Assembly (NCBI RefSeq): GCF_963678635.1
Contig: NC_087064.1
Location: forward strand, 50,387,346-50,451,345
DNA: 64,000 nt
DNA from: Symsagittifera roscoffensis
Lineage: Eukaryota > Xenacoelomorpha > Acoela > Convolutidae
Direction: 5' to 3'
In this document: in pieces, positions 53,034-64,000 of the stretch
Position numbering within the stretch: position 1 is the first letter of the stretch
Layout: every line of letters begins with the position of its first letter
Position numbers and translations under genes: made by a program
Notes under the pieces: generated by a model
What the model saw: the letters and a program-made list of their open reading frames with translations, nothing else
Told to the model about the DNA's origin: nothing
The model's database searches: none

Positions 53034-55624
53034 ATGTATATTTTAAAGATCTTTACATTTCAACATCTTCTCTTTCTAATTTTTTCCAAACAAAGTCAAA
53101 AACCATCTCCTCGCACAAGACCTCAGAATTTCCTAGTAACACACTACGATTGTGAAGCAAAACAAACAAGAAACAGTACATAAATAAGCTATAAAACAAA
53201 TAACACAAGGTGAGTCCGAACCGCAAGCTTTAGAAACCACGAACAACGTAGCCACATAATACTCAAAAGCCCGAGCAACAACACTTACAGGTTATAAATT
53301 CACAGCGACATTTTCCGAGAAGAAAGTACATTGTTCAAAAGTCTCAAATGGAATTAAAAGTCGACTTGATCACGAATATTTCTATCAAAGCAACATAGGA
53401 AGACTTTTACATATACAACCCGAGTATTGTAAAAATGAACTACTCAGATTAAAACTAACATCAAACAAAAACTCAAACAAAAAATTAGTAAACTTTCAAG
53501 TTTTCACAGATTCTGCACACCAAGCACAACTTGAAAGATACCAAGGACATTTTAAGTTAAACGAAAAATGTCCATACAATGGCGCACACGGAAGATTAAC
53601 TTATGATCTTCACAATAAACATTGGATACCACACATTGGAATAAATAACCCTTCAAACTGCAAAGCAGACACAAAAAATAAAGGATACCAAGAAATATTG
53701 TTTTTCGATTGGAAAATACAACTTGAAAAAGTACAACTCACACGAGATTTAAATGATAACATTATAATCTACCAAGGAGTCAGACTTGCAAAAATGATCA
53801 AGGTTACTTTTATCCTACTACTAGGACACAAGCAACAACTGTCTGGTTTCCCGAAGACACTTGTACCACATTTCAAGTAGCAAAATACACGCTAGAATAA
53901 TAAAATTTCATCAAAAATATTTTATCGAATCAATACCGTTTGAAGATGTAACCCAAATCAAATCAGACAAAAAATTCATACATTTAGAAACATCCACAAT
54001 ATAGAAAGTAAATTAACACGTTTCCAAATCTATCAAGAAACAGAACTCGAGAAGTGTAGAAATCCACTCTATAAAACACAATATTCCGAAATACTTGTCA
54101 AATACGGACAAGGTTTTGAGATTAACATTGGAAAAAGCAAAAGATCCCCATGCAACACATCATCCTCCAAATGAAGGAACCTCATACATCCCAGTAAACC
54201 TTCATAGAAACACAGGAAACACTCGTGGGAAAATAAAACCACAAAACACAGACAGTACACGATTACAAGAATTATCAATTATGAACAACACATATTTTGG
54301 CGCAATTCATTATGACATCCACTTAGACATGAAATTAGATTACACAATTAGCAGAATTTTTCAAGAAAAGTCACTACCAGAAATTGAATTACTACATCAA
54401 CTATGTGAACTAGAAAGAACACAGATTTTACAACCGCAAGCACTAGCAGTTCTAAAAAAACCCTACGCAGGATTAATATTATCCGGAACTAGATCAAATT
54501 GCCTTGATTATGAAAGAAACATCTTATGGTTTTCTACTTGCACCAAAAAAGTATCGCCTTTATATGTTTTTCGAACACAAATGATGTTATAAAAGAATCT
54601 CAATATTCTATGAAAAAAAGTACATTTTGTTGATACACTCTCCCGAAGAACATATTTTTGGGATACGGCAGTCCCATGTGGATCAGAAAATAGCCACAAT
54701 GATATACAATTAGACCCCGACGAAAATAAAAACTGCCTACTAACACCATATCCACACTAATGCAACCATTAAAAAAGTTTTCACCCGAAAGTATTAAAGT
54801 CATTGCTCGCAATCAAAATATCGATCTACGATCGATAGGTATATACTCTAAATCAGATATACAACATCTCATTCGTGCACAACAATTTCAAGAGCTACTC
54901 ACACAAATAGACACTATACAAAGACAATCAATAGATCAAAGTTTACGCAAACTTGCAGAAACCGCAGGCTCTTCAGACATTCACACTCAAGATTATAGCG
55001 GATATTTTAAAGATATTAAGGACTGCATATATTTAAACGGCGAAAAATGTAGACCACAAGATATCTCACCAATCAATATTCGTGAGAACGAAATTCTTGC
55101 CTTTCTAGGATGACCCTATTACATCTTAGAAAGATTGACTATATTATACGCAATTTTTAATTTTATCGGATTTCTTTTCTCACTTTTGAAAGGAATCTAT
55201 AACACATGCGCAATACACACACAAGTAAACCGACAAGCAAGCGTAGCCCGCATACTTTTTGCAGGACTGTTTGGAATTTTTTTCGACATCAATAAACAAA
55301 ATACTTTTAAACGCACAAATAAAAGAATATAATACAAAACTATCAACAAAACGAAATACATATGATGAATCATACAACAATACAAACGTATCACCCACAG
55401 CACTACAATTACCAAATTTACATCATAACCATCCACTACCATTATTATCTCGAAACTTTAGAAACCTAGCACTCACAAACCCTACACATTTAAGACCTAA
55501 TTATACGCAAAACCCCATTCACCACATAAAAACGCAACACTCCCAAAATGATTATACATACGAACAATTAATCGAACAGCCCCATACCACTACTTTTCAA
55601 TCTCAAAATAATTGTTTTTTTTAG
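53034..55624 (+). pseudogene. Env-like glycoprotein of R2, copy 2 (broken, with cytoplasmic tail)
   Basis: Same ectodomain and TM as copy 1 (TM near 55140-55205, LTILYAIFNFIGFLFSLL). Beyond the duplication end at 55277 the frame shifts, and a ~115-residue polar tail rich in Asn/Thr/His/Gln continues to TAG at 55622-55624 (for example KEYNTKLSTKRNTYDES, YTYEQLIEQPHTTTF). The YEQLI motif looks like a Tyr-based sorting signal (YxxPhi). It shares the stops of copy 1, so the lesions predate the duplication. Confidence 0.6.
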
Positions 55625-55630
55625 CCCACG

Positions 55631-56116
55631 ATGAGCCGACAAATTGGATTCCTCCACCGTTCAAACTCCCACCCAGCCAATCTCCAAAATTCAATTCCCA
55701 TCATCCCACTTTTTGCTTTCCCGCCACCTGATTCACCTCACATTAACACATCATCCGGCATGGATTCTGATGCTAACTCAGACATTACTTTTTTTCGTTC
55801 AATTTCCCAATTTGAAAACTCCGACTTAGAAACCCCTGATGAATTTGCAGACTCCGAACCCAGCCCCTCAACCCTTTCTCAACCCAGCCCCTCTACCTTT
55901 TCAAAACCTCCCTTTCAACCCATCCAATCCCAAAACCAATGTGCATCCCCCTCTACCCCTTCTCACGTTTCCCAAGTAACTCCAACCTATTTCCCATTTA
56001 CAACTGAACGTTCCTTAAACAATTCCCCTGACAACACCCAAACTTCTTATGAACTAAACAATCTCATAACAGTACAACAACAAATACAACACCCTCACAC
56101 CCTGACTATTCATTAA
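55631..56116 (+). CDS. Intact Pro/Ser-rich acidic ORF downstream of env (161 aa)
   Basis: ATG 55631 (CACGATGAGC), seven bases after the env-tail stop. Uninterrupted to TAA 56114-56116. Pro/Ser-rich with repeated PSPSTLSQPSPSTFSKP and an acidic block (NSDLETPDEFADSEPSP). No hydrophobic segment and no Cys cluster. Disordered; similar in style to the 47590 ORF. Function unknown. Being intact while env is broken is notable. Confidence 0.5.
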   Translation: MSRQIGFLHRSNSHPANLQNSIPIIPLFAFPPPDSPHINTSSGMDSDANSDITFFRSISQFENSDLETPDEFADSEPSPSTLSQPSPSTFSKPPFQPIQSQNQCASPSTPSHVSQVTPTYFPFTTERSLNNSPDNTQTSYELNNLITVQQQIQHPHTLTIH

Positions 56117-56468
56117 CTATCATCAACAATAACGTCATCAAACCCACCAACTCCTACACCTACTTCAGACTACATCCCATCATTAGCTCAATCATCCACA
56201 TCAACGCAATCATCATCCAGTACTAACCGAGCTTACAGAACTTTTAAAAGAAAACTCCCAAATCACCCGTTTCCATCCAAAACCGGCACCGCCCGAGAAT
56301 ACATCAATTCATACCAATACTACCAATTTCCTCCAAGCAACCTTTCCCTTTTTTCTTCAGTATACATATAACCACTCCGACCCTATCCCTCAACAACACA
56401 TTTTTGTAGACGAACACGTATTAATCCCCACACTCTATTGGACTTCCTGTTATAATTTTACAAGCCCC
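56117..56468 (+). pseudogene. Ser/Thr-rich continuation with frameshifts
   Basis: A Ser/Thr/Pro-rich frame (PSLAQSSTSTQSSSSTNRAY) then basic KRKLPNHPFPSKTGTAREYI, breaking near 56370. Probably the C-terminal continuation of the previous ORF or a linker to the Cys-rich ORF. Confidence 0.35.
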
Positions 56469-57330
56469 TTGCTTCACCACTCCTTAACACAAAACAAGGC
56501 ATCGAAAAATGAACTATTTAGACTAACTACAGCACTAACCCCTCGACAATGCATGCACGTAGGAATAAAAAAAATTACTAAAAATTGTCATCGCACCTGC
56601 GCTGACAAATATTCAATCGATTATTATGACCACAACATTATCAAACCTAACCAAGATCAATTTCTTGACGACGATCAATTTGCTAATCCACAATTAACCG
56701 AAATTTTTTTTTATTAAAACACCTTATGCATTCACTTAAGATACTAGACAAAAAACAAGATCACATCATCTCAGAAGCACTATCAGACATCCAAGCTTAC
56801 GAATCATTTTATGACAAATTTGAAACTTTTTCACTGACCTTTCTTTTCCTTACACCCAAAGAATGTGATTTGCACTGTTCACACGACATCTTGTTAAAAA
56901 CTAATCAAACACCCACTTAAACTTATTATCGATTCATACAAAATCATTTTAACTTACACAAACTATCACGACAACCCCACCACCGATTTCTATTCAATAA
57001 TTCCAAATACACATCACCATTTTTCCTAAATTCACATATTGTATTAAAAATGCTAATCTTGAAGGCATCCTTCGTAATTATGACCCCATTACGCAAATGT
57101 ATATATTCTGTCCCCTCAATAAAACTTTCAACGTAGAAGAGTTCCAACCACTCATTGTCACGCATGAATACTTTCAACCTATAGAAATACCCATTTTAGA
57201 ACTTATCCACAACACTAAATACAATCACAAACCATCAAAGCAATGGAACTGCTTTGGCCACTGCCATAAATGCAAATTGTATGACTGGCATTTTTTTGAT
57301 CGCGACACAAAAAAAAATTTCAAGTAATTT
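56400..57330 (+). pseudogene. Cys-rich ORF downstream of env (broken)
   Basis: Pieces in changing frames: TLYWTSCYNFTSPLLHHS with CMHVGIKKITKNCHRTCADK (56420-56717), KECDLHCSHDILL (56726-56920), and CPLNKTFNVEEFQPLIVTHE ending QWNCFGHCHKCKLYDWHFF (57060-57330). Paired Cys and N-glycosylation-like NFT/NKT sites suggest an extracellular or lumenal protein, possibly a second glycoprotein. No family recognised; the order of pieces is collinear so one ancestral gene is likely. Confidence 0.4.
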
Positions 57331-58189
57331 TGATAATTTGGCCCAAAATTTTTTTGTTTTTTTTTCAACTGCAAATCGAGTTTCGTACGCAAACGAACAT
57401 ATTTCGAAAAAAAATTTTTTGCATGCAAAACTTATTATTTTGTGTGCATAACGTAGTCCTGGATACAACAAAATTGGCTTTTATGTTCTTTTCACTTAAA
57501 TTTTTTTTCAAAAACGCTAAAAATTCCTATTTCTTTTGCATGGGGTGTTAATGACACAAAAATTTAAAATAATCATCATTAAAAAATTTTGCCAAAAAAT
57601 TAAAGTTTGTTACTTCTGTTATATGAATTGTGAAAGACAGCCAAATTCAGGTTGTTTTCTATGCATTGTAAATGCAAGACCGTCCAACCTTTGGTGTTTT
57701 GAGTAACCAAAGTCTTTGTCACTTGTGTTCGGTTGCAAACACAACCGAAAAATTTTCAGAAACTAAATTTAGAAAGAAAAAATCAAAATTTTTGGTTTAT
57801 GGAAAAATACCTATCATACAATTTTCATATATCGAAAAATGTATATCATAGAGTTTTCATACAATTTTCTGTACGTATGGAATTGTATGAAATTGTATGA
57901 CAAGAAGTTTCTCATATATGGAAATTGTATGATAAGAAGTTTTGGTCAACGCGGGAAACGTAAACTCAAGTATTTTACGAAAATTAGTTTTACTCAACTA
58001 GAGTGGTGTTACGCCGGCCTTGACTTTTATTAGAAATCTGACATTCATTTTCCAAATGATTAAAAAAGCTCACAATTGTTGGGGGTTGAAGCAATGTATC
58101 TACTACTGATTTGGACTCCAGCATAGGGGCTGCCAATTACTGAGTACTCCTTTTAGTTTTCTGATTGCTAAGTTTGAGTCACAGAAATG
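57331..58189. other. AT-rich region with ATTGTATGA/TCATACAAT repeats
   Basis: No gene. T- and A-runs at 57340-57480. At 57815-57945 the words ATTGTATGA and TCATACAAT recur in both orientations, with AAGAAGTTT spacers, forming potential hairpins. GGTCAACGCGGGAAACG follows at 57943. It may include the polypurine tract of R2, but none was certain. Confidence 0.4.
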
Positions 58190-60320
58190 GACTAAAAACT
58201 AGAACAGATTTTACTTCATGTTCTTATAAGTAGTGTCGTGATCATCTAACTAACAACCCACTTATTTGTAAGTGCTGAAATTATTTTTATTTTCAGCACC
58301 AGAGAGATTTGAATTTCACTTAGAGTTCAGTTGCCTCTCCAAGAGACCTACTCGCAACAAACCAGTATATTCTAGATCTATTGAGACTAATTGTGACTAA
58401 CAGATATAAGAGTAAGATTAAGATCGGTATTAGACTAAGAGGTTGCACGAATCTATGCGGCCGAAAACAAGATAACGTGACGAGCAGACGGTGCACCCCA
58501 TCTGAATTATATCTACGAGTTAAACCTCAGACATAAGTCATCTGGTGCGACCATAAGTCTCAAACAAGACCTTACAAAACAAATCAGCTTAGAACAAACA
58601 AAACAGATTAGAATTAGACAAAACATTTTCAAAATGTTACATGACAATGGTAATCGAAATGTCTCTACGACTCAATAGATTAGAGCCGCTATTCGGCACA
58701 TTACGAGAACCAGCCGGTATTGGACGAACACCTCGGACAAGAGACGACATATGACTACGGAGAAACTAACCTTTAAGTTTCATGGTGGTACGGCAAAAGC
58801 CAACACAAACTTTTATATTTAGATTTCATTTGCAAACATAGAATCCTTGCAGAAAAATCTTCAAAAATCAATACAGGCGCAAAATTTATTATTGTACAAT
58901 AACGGTTGATAAAAACGCTTCTAACGAGTTCCTCCAAAACCGCAGTAAAAATTAAAAAAATATATTTGATAAAAATTACTTGTTGAATATAAAATTGAAA
59001 AAAAATTAGTTAGAATGATCACAAAGTGTTAGTATATATAAATCATCTTGTCATCTCCAGCTTCATCACCTAAAATAACAGCAAATCAAAAAACCACTAA
59101 CATCATAAAAAACTAAACATTTCTACCAGTTTAACTTAAAAATATTTCTAAAAGGCTTATCTAATTTTTACTTTACGACACGAGAACTACCCGGTATTGG
59201 AAGAAGACCTCGGACAACAGACGATCTACGACTACAAAGAAACTTACCTTTAAGTTTCATGGTCGTACGGCGAAAGCCAACACAAAATTTTATATTTAGA
59301 ATTTTACTAGCAATGAATTTAGATTTTCATTTGCAAACATACAATCTTTAAAGAAAAATCTTCCACGATTATTTCAGGCGCTGAATCAAACTTACTTATG
59401 TACAATAACGATTGATAAAAACATCTCAACTCGTTTCCTTCAAAACTGCACTAAGATTCAAAAAGATATCTGAAAATATATTTATTGAAAATAAAAATAA
59501 AATTTAGTTAACATCATCATAAATTATTAGTATATACAAATCATCCTGCCATCTCCAGTTTCATCACCTAAACATAACAGCAATCATAAAACCACTAATA
59601 TCATACAAAACTAAACCTTTCTATCAATTAAACTTAAATTATTTCTAAAGGCCTATCGTAATTTTTACCTCTATTTGAATTCAACTTATTAAATATTAAA
59701 GTAGATCATCAAGGCTTTCCTTGGATCTCCATTAAATAATTAAATTTAATCCATTTTATACCATTAAAATTTATATCCTGATCATCAAGGCTTATCCTTG
59801 GATCAAATAGAACAGTTTTGTTCTCCTCCACTTATTTAATAAAGTGTCTAACGACCTCAAACGTCGATTCACTATCCAACCCTTTCAAAGACCCAGGACT
59901 AATAGAAATTTTTAAATCAAACTAACCATTCTAATTAAGCTAAACAGTGGAAAGCTTCGATTATTCTTCTCTCACTTGATCCCACCTCTTACCTGACCCA
60001 GGCTAAAACTTCAACTTAGTAAGTTTAAAATAGTATCTAACGAACTACTTGGGTTCTAATTATACCTGAATCTTGTGGATCAATTTACTGTTCTCCAACC
60101 CTTGAACACAATCCCTACCCCTAGGTAAGATGAAGTAAGTTAACACCTTAACTTAGAATAGTCACGAGAAAGTAACAATCATTCTCCGGAATCGATATAT
60201 ACTTTTCTCTCCAACCCTAAACGCAAGACGCAAGTTAGGCTAACCACAAAAAATTGTGAGGACAAACAGTCTAGGATAATAAAGTCACTAATAATAGCTT
60301 GCATCCATCATTCTAAACCT
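58190..60320 (+). repeat. R2 second LTR and leader, with internal partial duplication
   Basis: Collinear with 33240-34845: the TAACAACCCACTTATTTGTAAG start, an imperfect hairpin at 58272-58299 (9-bp arms), the CATCTGGTGCGACC block at 58547, then the TACAGGCGC to TTTTTACTTT block. That last block (about 58700-59175) is repeated as a diverged second copy at 59176-59680. The GATCATCAAGG...CCTTGGATC pair occurs at 59704 and 59780. It is followed directly by another internal region rather than host flank. Confidence 0.7.
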
Positions 60321-60321
60321 T

Positions 60322-60744
60322 ACATCACTAAACAACTTAGGAAATAAACAAACAATCGTAATACACAATTGTGAAATCAATAACGAAAAATACGACCTTG
60401 TCATCACACGACACAAACTAACAATAGGATATATTCGAAAAAAAAGACAAACAATAAAAAGAAAAATTTTAAGTAAACAAAGACAAATTAAACGAAAAAG
60501 ATTTTCAACGCGAAGAAACGCAGTCTCCGAATCTGAAACCAGTATTTTAGATGCACTCTACAAACTAAATGATTCAGTAAATAAAAACTACCCAGTCCAT
60601 GATCAATTATATTTTTCTGACTCAGAAACCACATCACATTCATCAATACAAGGAAGACGAAGAATAAAAAAGATATACAAAATTAAACCAGTACGTCTGT
60701 ACAATTGGAATCAACCAATCAGACACATTGAACACTACGCATAA
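60322..60744 (+). pseudogene. Small basic ORF upstream of gag, copy 2 (open but start lost)
   Basis: 140 open codons. The ATG of copy 1 is ACA here. The product has CEINNEKYDLVITRH, then a dense basic stretch (KKRQTIKRKILSKQRQIKRK) resembling a nuclear/nucleolar localisation or RNA-binding signal, then an acidic SESETSILD region and RLYNWNQPIRHIEHYA at the end. The frame is retained over 420 bases although the start is lost, which argues that it was once a gene. No retroelement family known to me places such an ORF before gag. Confidence 0.5.
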
Positions 60745-60763
60745 ACAGTTATAAGACGTAAAA

Positions 60764-63700
60764 ATGAGTCTAAGAGAAGAAAGTCCAGACGAAAACTCTG
60801 TTTCTCCATTTCTCATAAATTCAATTACTGATTACAGAGGACAAATACAATTTTGCCTTAATTCAACCGCAAACTTTCTCAAACGAGGAATTAGCCCATG
60901 TAAAGCAGAATTCCCCGAAGTAAGGATCAAAAGACAAATTATCGATCTTTATTTAAAAAGAATATATACCCCAACACAACAAAATGACTTCTATACCATA
61001 GAAATCAGTACACCAAGAAAATTTCATGATAAATATATCTATCAAACAGACGACATCGACATTGAATTTTCAAAAGAATTCACAGAATACATAAAAACTA
61101 TACAATATCGAAACTCACAGAGAGCGAATTCACTATTTACTAATGATTTATTCTCAATAATATATAGTTATTTATCTATACTAGAAAAAACAGCAACCCA
61201 AAGTACTTCACCAGTTCAAACATCAAGGCACACGAATGTAAGAAATAAAGTTGCAGCCTTTTCAGAATACAAACCATGAAAAATTATCCAACAATAAAGT
61301 TTCACAAAATGTTAAACAGGACTTACAAAAAATCTTAGCATCGTTTATTATTGACTATTTCACACATAATATTGATTTAATTGCACAAGCAAGAAAAACT
61401 TTTAAACCCCAAACTACAGATGACGACACTCTTTTTGCAGAACAATCAGACTATTTTTGGGACCCTGATTGGTCTCATCCATTATTTCTCAACATACCAA
61501 TAGACATCTCAAGTCAAGCAAAAATTACAATCTTTATTCACAAATATTATTCCACTCACAATAGATGCAACACCTTTAAATTACAATTCAATTTTACCTG
61601 ATAGAAGGGAAAATAATGACTTAAACTCAACTATTGTACACCAGGAAAATCTAAAAGGTACTAGAAACATTACCCAACAAGATAATCAAACACCATCAAT
61701 TTTTCATAAATGAAGAAATAGTTGAAACAATAGTAACAACCAAACAACAAAGTATTTCACCAATACATCCATATCTTACAACGCCAAGACATAAAAAAAC
61801 ATTACCACAAGTAACATTACAATCTACGGTTAAAACCTCAGTTATTCCAAAATAATCACATATGGACTATCAAACGTATAGACCAATAACGAAACCGACG
61901 CAAAAACTAAAAACGTTCACAAGAAATAATTTTGCAGAACACAATTATAATTAAGTCAAACCATCACAAACAAGTCATACCCCCCGAACAAATACTCAAA
62001 ATCATTCATTTTCACAAAAATCAAATTTTCCAAATCCATCATCAAACTCAGTAAATTTCCATGACCATCCACATCCCTCACAGGATCAGAATGAAAATTA
62101 TCCATTTTTTCAACAAAATAGAAATAAACAACAGACACCCTATTATCATCCCAACTAAATATCATCAGATGATGATGATTACTATCAACCAGATATTTTT
62201 GCACCATAACACAAGAGTATCGTGTACAAAGACCTCGACAAAATCAAGCATCTCAAAACATAAATTTTTATCCACAAATCTCAGCTAATATACAAAATCG
62301 CCAACCATTGCACATGCAAAACCAAGGTAGTACAGAATTCTACCAACCAGTACAATTACAAAACCCTATCAGTACATTTTTTACCAACCAACACAATTGC
62401 AAAATGAAATACCGTTACCATATTATTTACAACAACATGAAATAACAAAAACTCAACTTACAAACTTCTCACAGATACCAAATGCCGCAGAATCACTACA
62501 AATGACAATGAATCCATACCTAATGGGTGGTTCATCAATAACATCATATAAGCCATTAAGGGTATTTACAGTCACAGATCCTGAATATTCTGTAGAAGAT
62601 TATTTAAATGCAGTCACATCAAATTTAATTTTAAATATATGACCTGATCCAATAAACACACCACTTCATCAAAATTGGATACATAGACACGCAGCATTAA
62701 CGCAAACAACACTTGATGGCGCAGCTCAAAAAAGGTTTTCAGTTTTATCTATAGATATAAAATCAGATTTGAAAAAATTCACACAAGAGTTTTCAAAAAT
62801 GTTTGATTGTGAACGAAACAAACAACGTCAAAGAATTCTATGTAATGAAATTCGTAGACTACCAAACGAAACAATCAAACAATTAGCAGTTAGAATCGAA
62901 ATACTAGTTCGAAAATCATATCCACTTAACACCCATGATTATAAAAACACGAAAATGACAGAAATTTTAATCATGACTCGAACAGCTCAATTAAAGAAAA
63001 TAGCAATTAAAAAGAGAGCATCACATCCCTCCTCAATTCGAGAACTAGATCTAGATTTTAGAAAACTAGTTGATAAACTAGAACATGCAGAAATCACAAT
63101 GAAACTCGAAGAAACAGAGAATCTTAAACTACAATACGTTAATAGAATCTAAACAAATAATACACATATAAACAACATACAGGATTCAGATCTAGATTTA
63201 TCCAAAAAAAATTACTGAAACTTTAAATATCTACGAGAAAAATCCAAATTTTAAAGAAAACCATCTTTCAAAAAAATGTTGTATTTATTGCCGTCAATAC
63301 GGACACAGCATTGCCGAGTGTCGAAAAAAACACTACGATAACCAAAATAAACCACAAAATTACAGAGAACCAAATAAATCAATTCACTCATACATGAATA
63401 AAGACCAAAAATTACCAAATAAAAATATACATAGTAATAATAGCTCTGGAAAACCACTTCCAAATCAAAATTATTCAAGAAACCAATCACCCTATAACTC
63501 TAGTTATAGAGGAAGATCACCAGAACAAAGAAATTCACGAAACTTCTCACAAAATAGATATCGATCAAATAGTCAAAATAATCAGTACCGAAACAAAAAT
63601 TCACGATCAAATTCAAATAGAAGAGAATATTCATTTGACTCCAATTCCCATTCAAACTCTAGGAATAGACACTATTCAAACAATAGATCACGAAATTCAT

Positions 63701-64000
63701 CTTACGACAGAACAGGAACTACTTAAACAATAGAAATAGAAGCTATTCAAATAATCGAAATCACTGTTATCAGAACAATAGATCAAGAAATATTTCATAC
63801 AACAGATCCAATTATCAAAGACCCAATAACAATTACTATCAAAATAGATCACAAAACATTTCACAAAATAGGAATCCAAACTACACCAATCAACAAAGAA
63901 ATTATTCTCAATCCCCTCATAGGAATAATAACAGTTATCCCGATTCCCAAAACAAGTATAGAAGCAACACACCTAAACATCAAAGACAAATTAATGAAGC
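60764..64000 (+). pseudogene. R2-family gag, second copy (runs off the window)
   Basis: ATG 60764, MSLREESPDENSVSPFLINS, open for 171 codons, with PEVRIKRQIIDLYLKR and DDIDIEFSKEFTEYI. After shifts come FIIDYFTHNIDLIAQARKTF and SDYFWDPDWSHPLFLNIPIDIS (61251-61600). The capsid-type domain (62460-63150) has MGGSSIT, DPEYSVEDYLNAV, DGAAQKRFSVLSIDIKSD and KKRASHPSSIRELDLDF. The CCHC knuckle CIYCRQYGHSIAEC is near 63278-63321 and the RS/N-rich tail follows (63394 to the end). Frameshifts at about 61275, 61560, 62642, 63150 and 63720. Same order as copy 1. Confidence 0.8.

Larger units (their letters stand above)
50931..55277. repeat. 4347-bp tandem duplication, copy 2 (env block)
   Basis: Second copy of 46584-50930. 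Its left end is again the non-coding segment after integrase, which shows the duplication is tandem and head-to-tail. It contains all env-block features in the same order. Confidence 0.95.

Noticed and set aside
57235-57471. Overlapping minus-strand ORFs near 57300
   Set aside because: They are antisense to the Cys-rich frame and to T-runs, with no independent support.

Overview
The window looks like intergenic, transposon-filled DNA from the AT-rich genome of an invertebrate animal (species not determinable by eye). It is a draft scaffold: a run of 200 N lies at 30269-30468. No rRNA, tRNA or CRISPR was recognised, and no host housekeeping gene. Almost every long reading frame belongs to one of three mobile elements, and most are broken by frameshifts or stops.

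(1) 2044-26388: a ~24.3-kb Polinton/Maverick. It has long terminal inverted repeats (about 0.55-0.59 kb, ends AGT...ACT) and a near-perfect 6-bp target duplication (AGAGAG / AAAGAG). The left part encodes, on the minus strand, a zinc-finger-tagged protein-primed DNA polymerase B. A divergent control region follows, with a 60-bp tandem repeat carrying CRE/ATF octamers next to a perfect five-unit heat-shock element. An intact 122-aa acidic ORF is driven to the right. This whole early block (4195 bp) is tandemly duplicated at ~99.9% identity (4936-9130 and 9131-13326). The right part, on the plus strand, holds a late-type virion block: small ORFs, a GIY-YIG/SLX1-like remnant, a possible exonuclease-like protein, a two-TM protein, an FtsK/HerA-like packaging ATPase, an rve integrase, minor capsid, a small basic protein, major capsid, a one-TM protein and an adenovirus-type cysteine protease. 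The integrase-tail/minor-capsid/major-capsid stretch has itself been duplicated two or three times, making chimeras.

(2) R1: an old LTR retrotransposon. The Polinton sits inside its 5' LTR (1650-2043 plus 26389-~26580). Decayed gag (26590-29390), reverse transcriptase/RNase H (29480-30268, interrupted by the N gap) and a 3' LTR (30620-30955) follow. A fragment of a BEL/Pao integrase C-terminus (30979-31180) abuts it. Between 31200 and 33240 there are two weak, divergently oriented small ORFs that could encode secreted proteins.

(3) R2: a very large Ty3/gypsy-like, envelope-bearing element. It runs from an LTR/leader (about 33240-34845) through a small basic ORF, a long gag with CCHC knuckle and RS/N-rich tail, protease, RT-RNase H, integrase, a Pro/Ser/Thr-rich ORF, an env-like glycoprotein and further ORFs, to a second LTR (about 58190-60320). 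That LTR is followed directly by another copy of the basic ORF and gag (60322-64000, running off the window). R2 carries two internal tandem duplications: ~2.97 kb of gag tail-protease-RT, diverged, and 4347 bp of the Pro-rich ORF-env block, ~99.8% identical.

The most notable signal is the Polinton early control region: cAMP/stress-type (CRE) and heat-shock (HSE) sites in one compact divergent promoter, with CCAAT-type sites near the acidic ORF, which suggests host-signal or stress-responsive activation of a virus-like element. All boundaries and identities were judged by eye; no alignment or database search was run.
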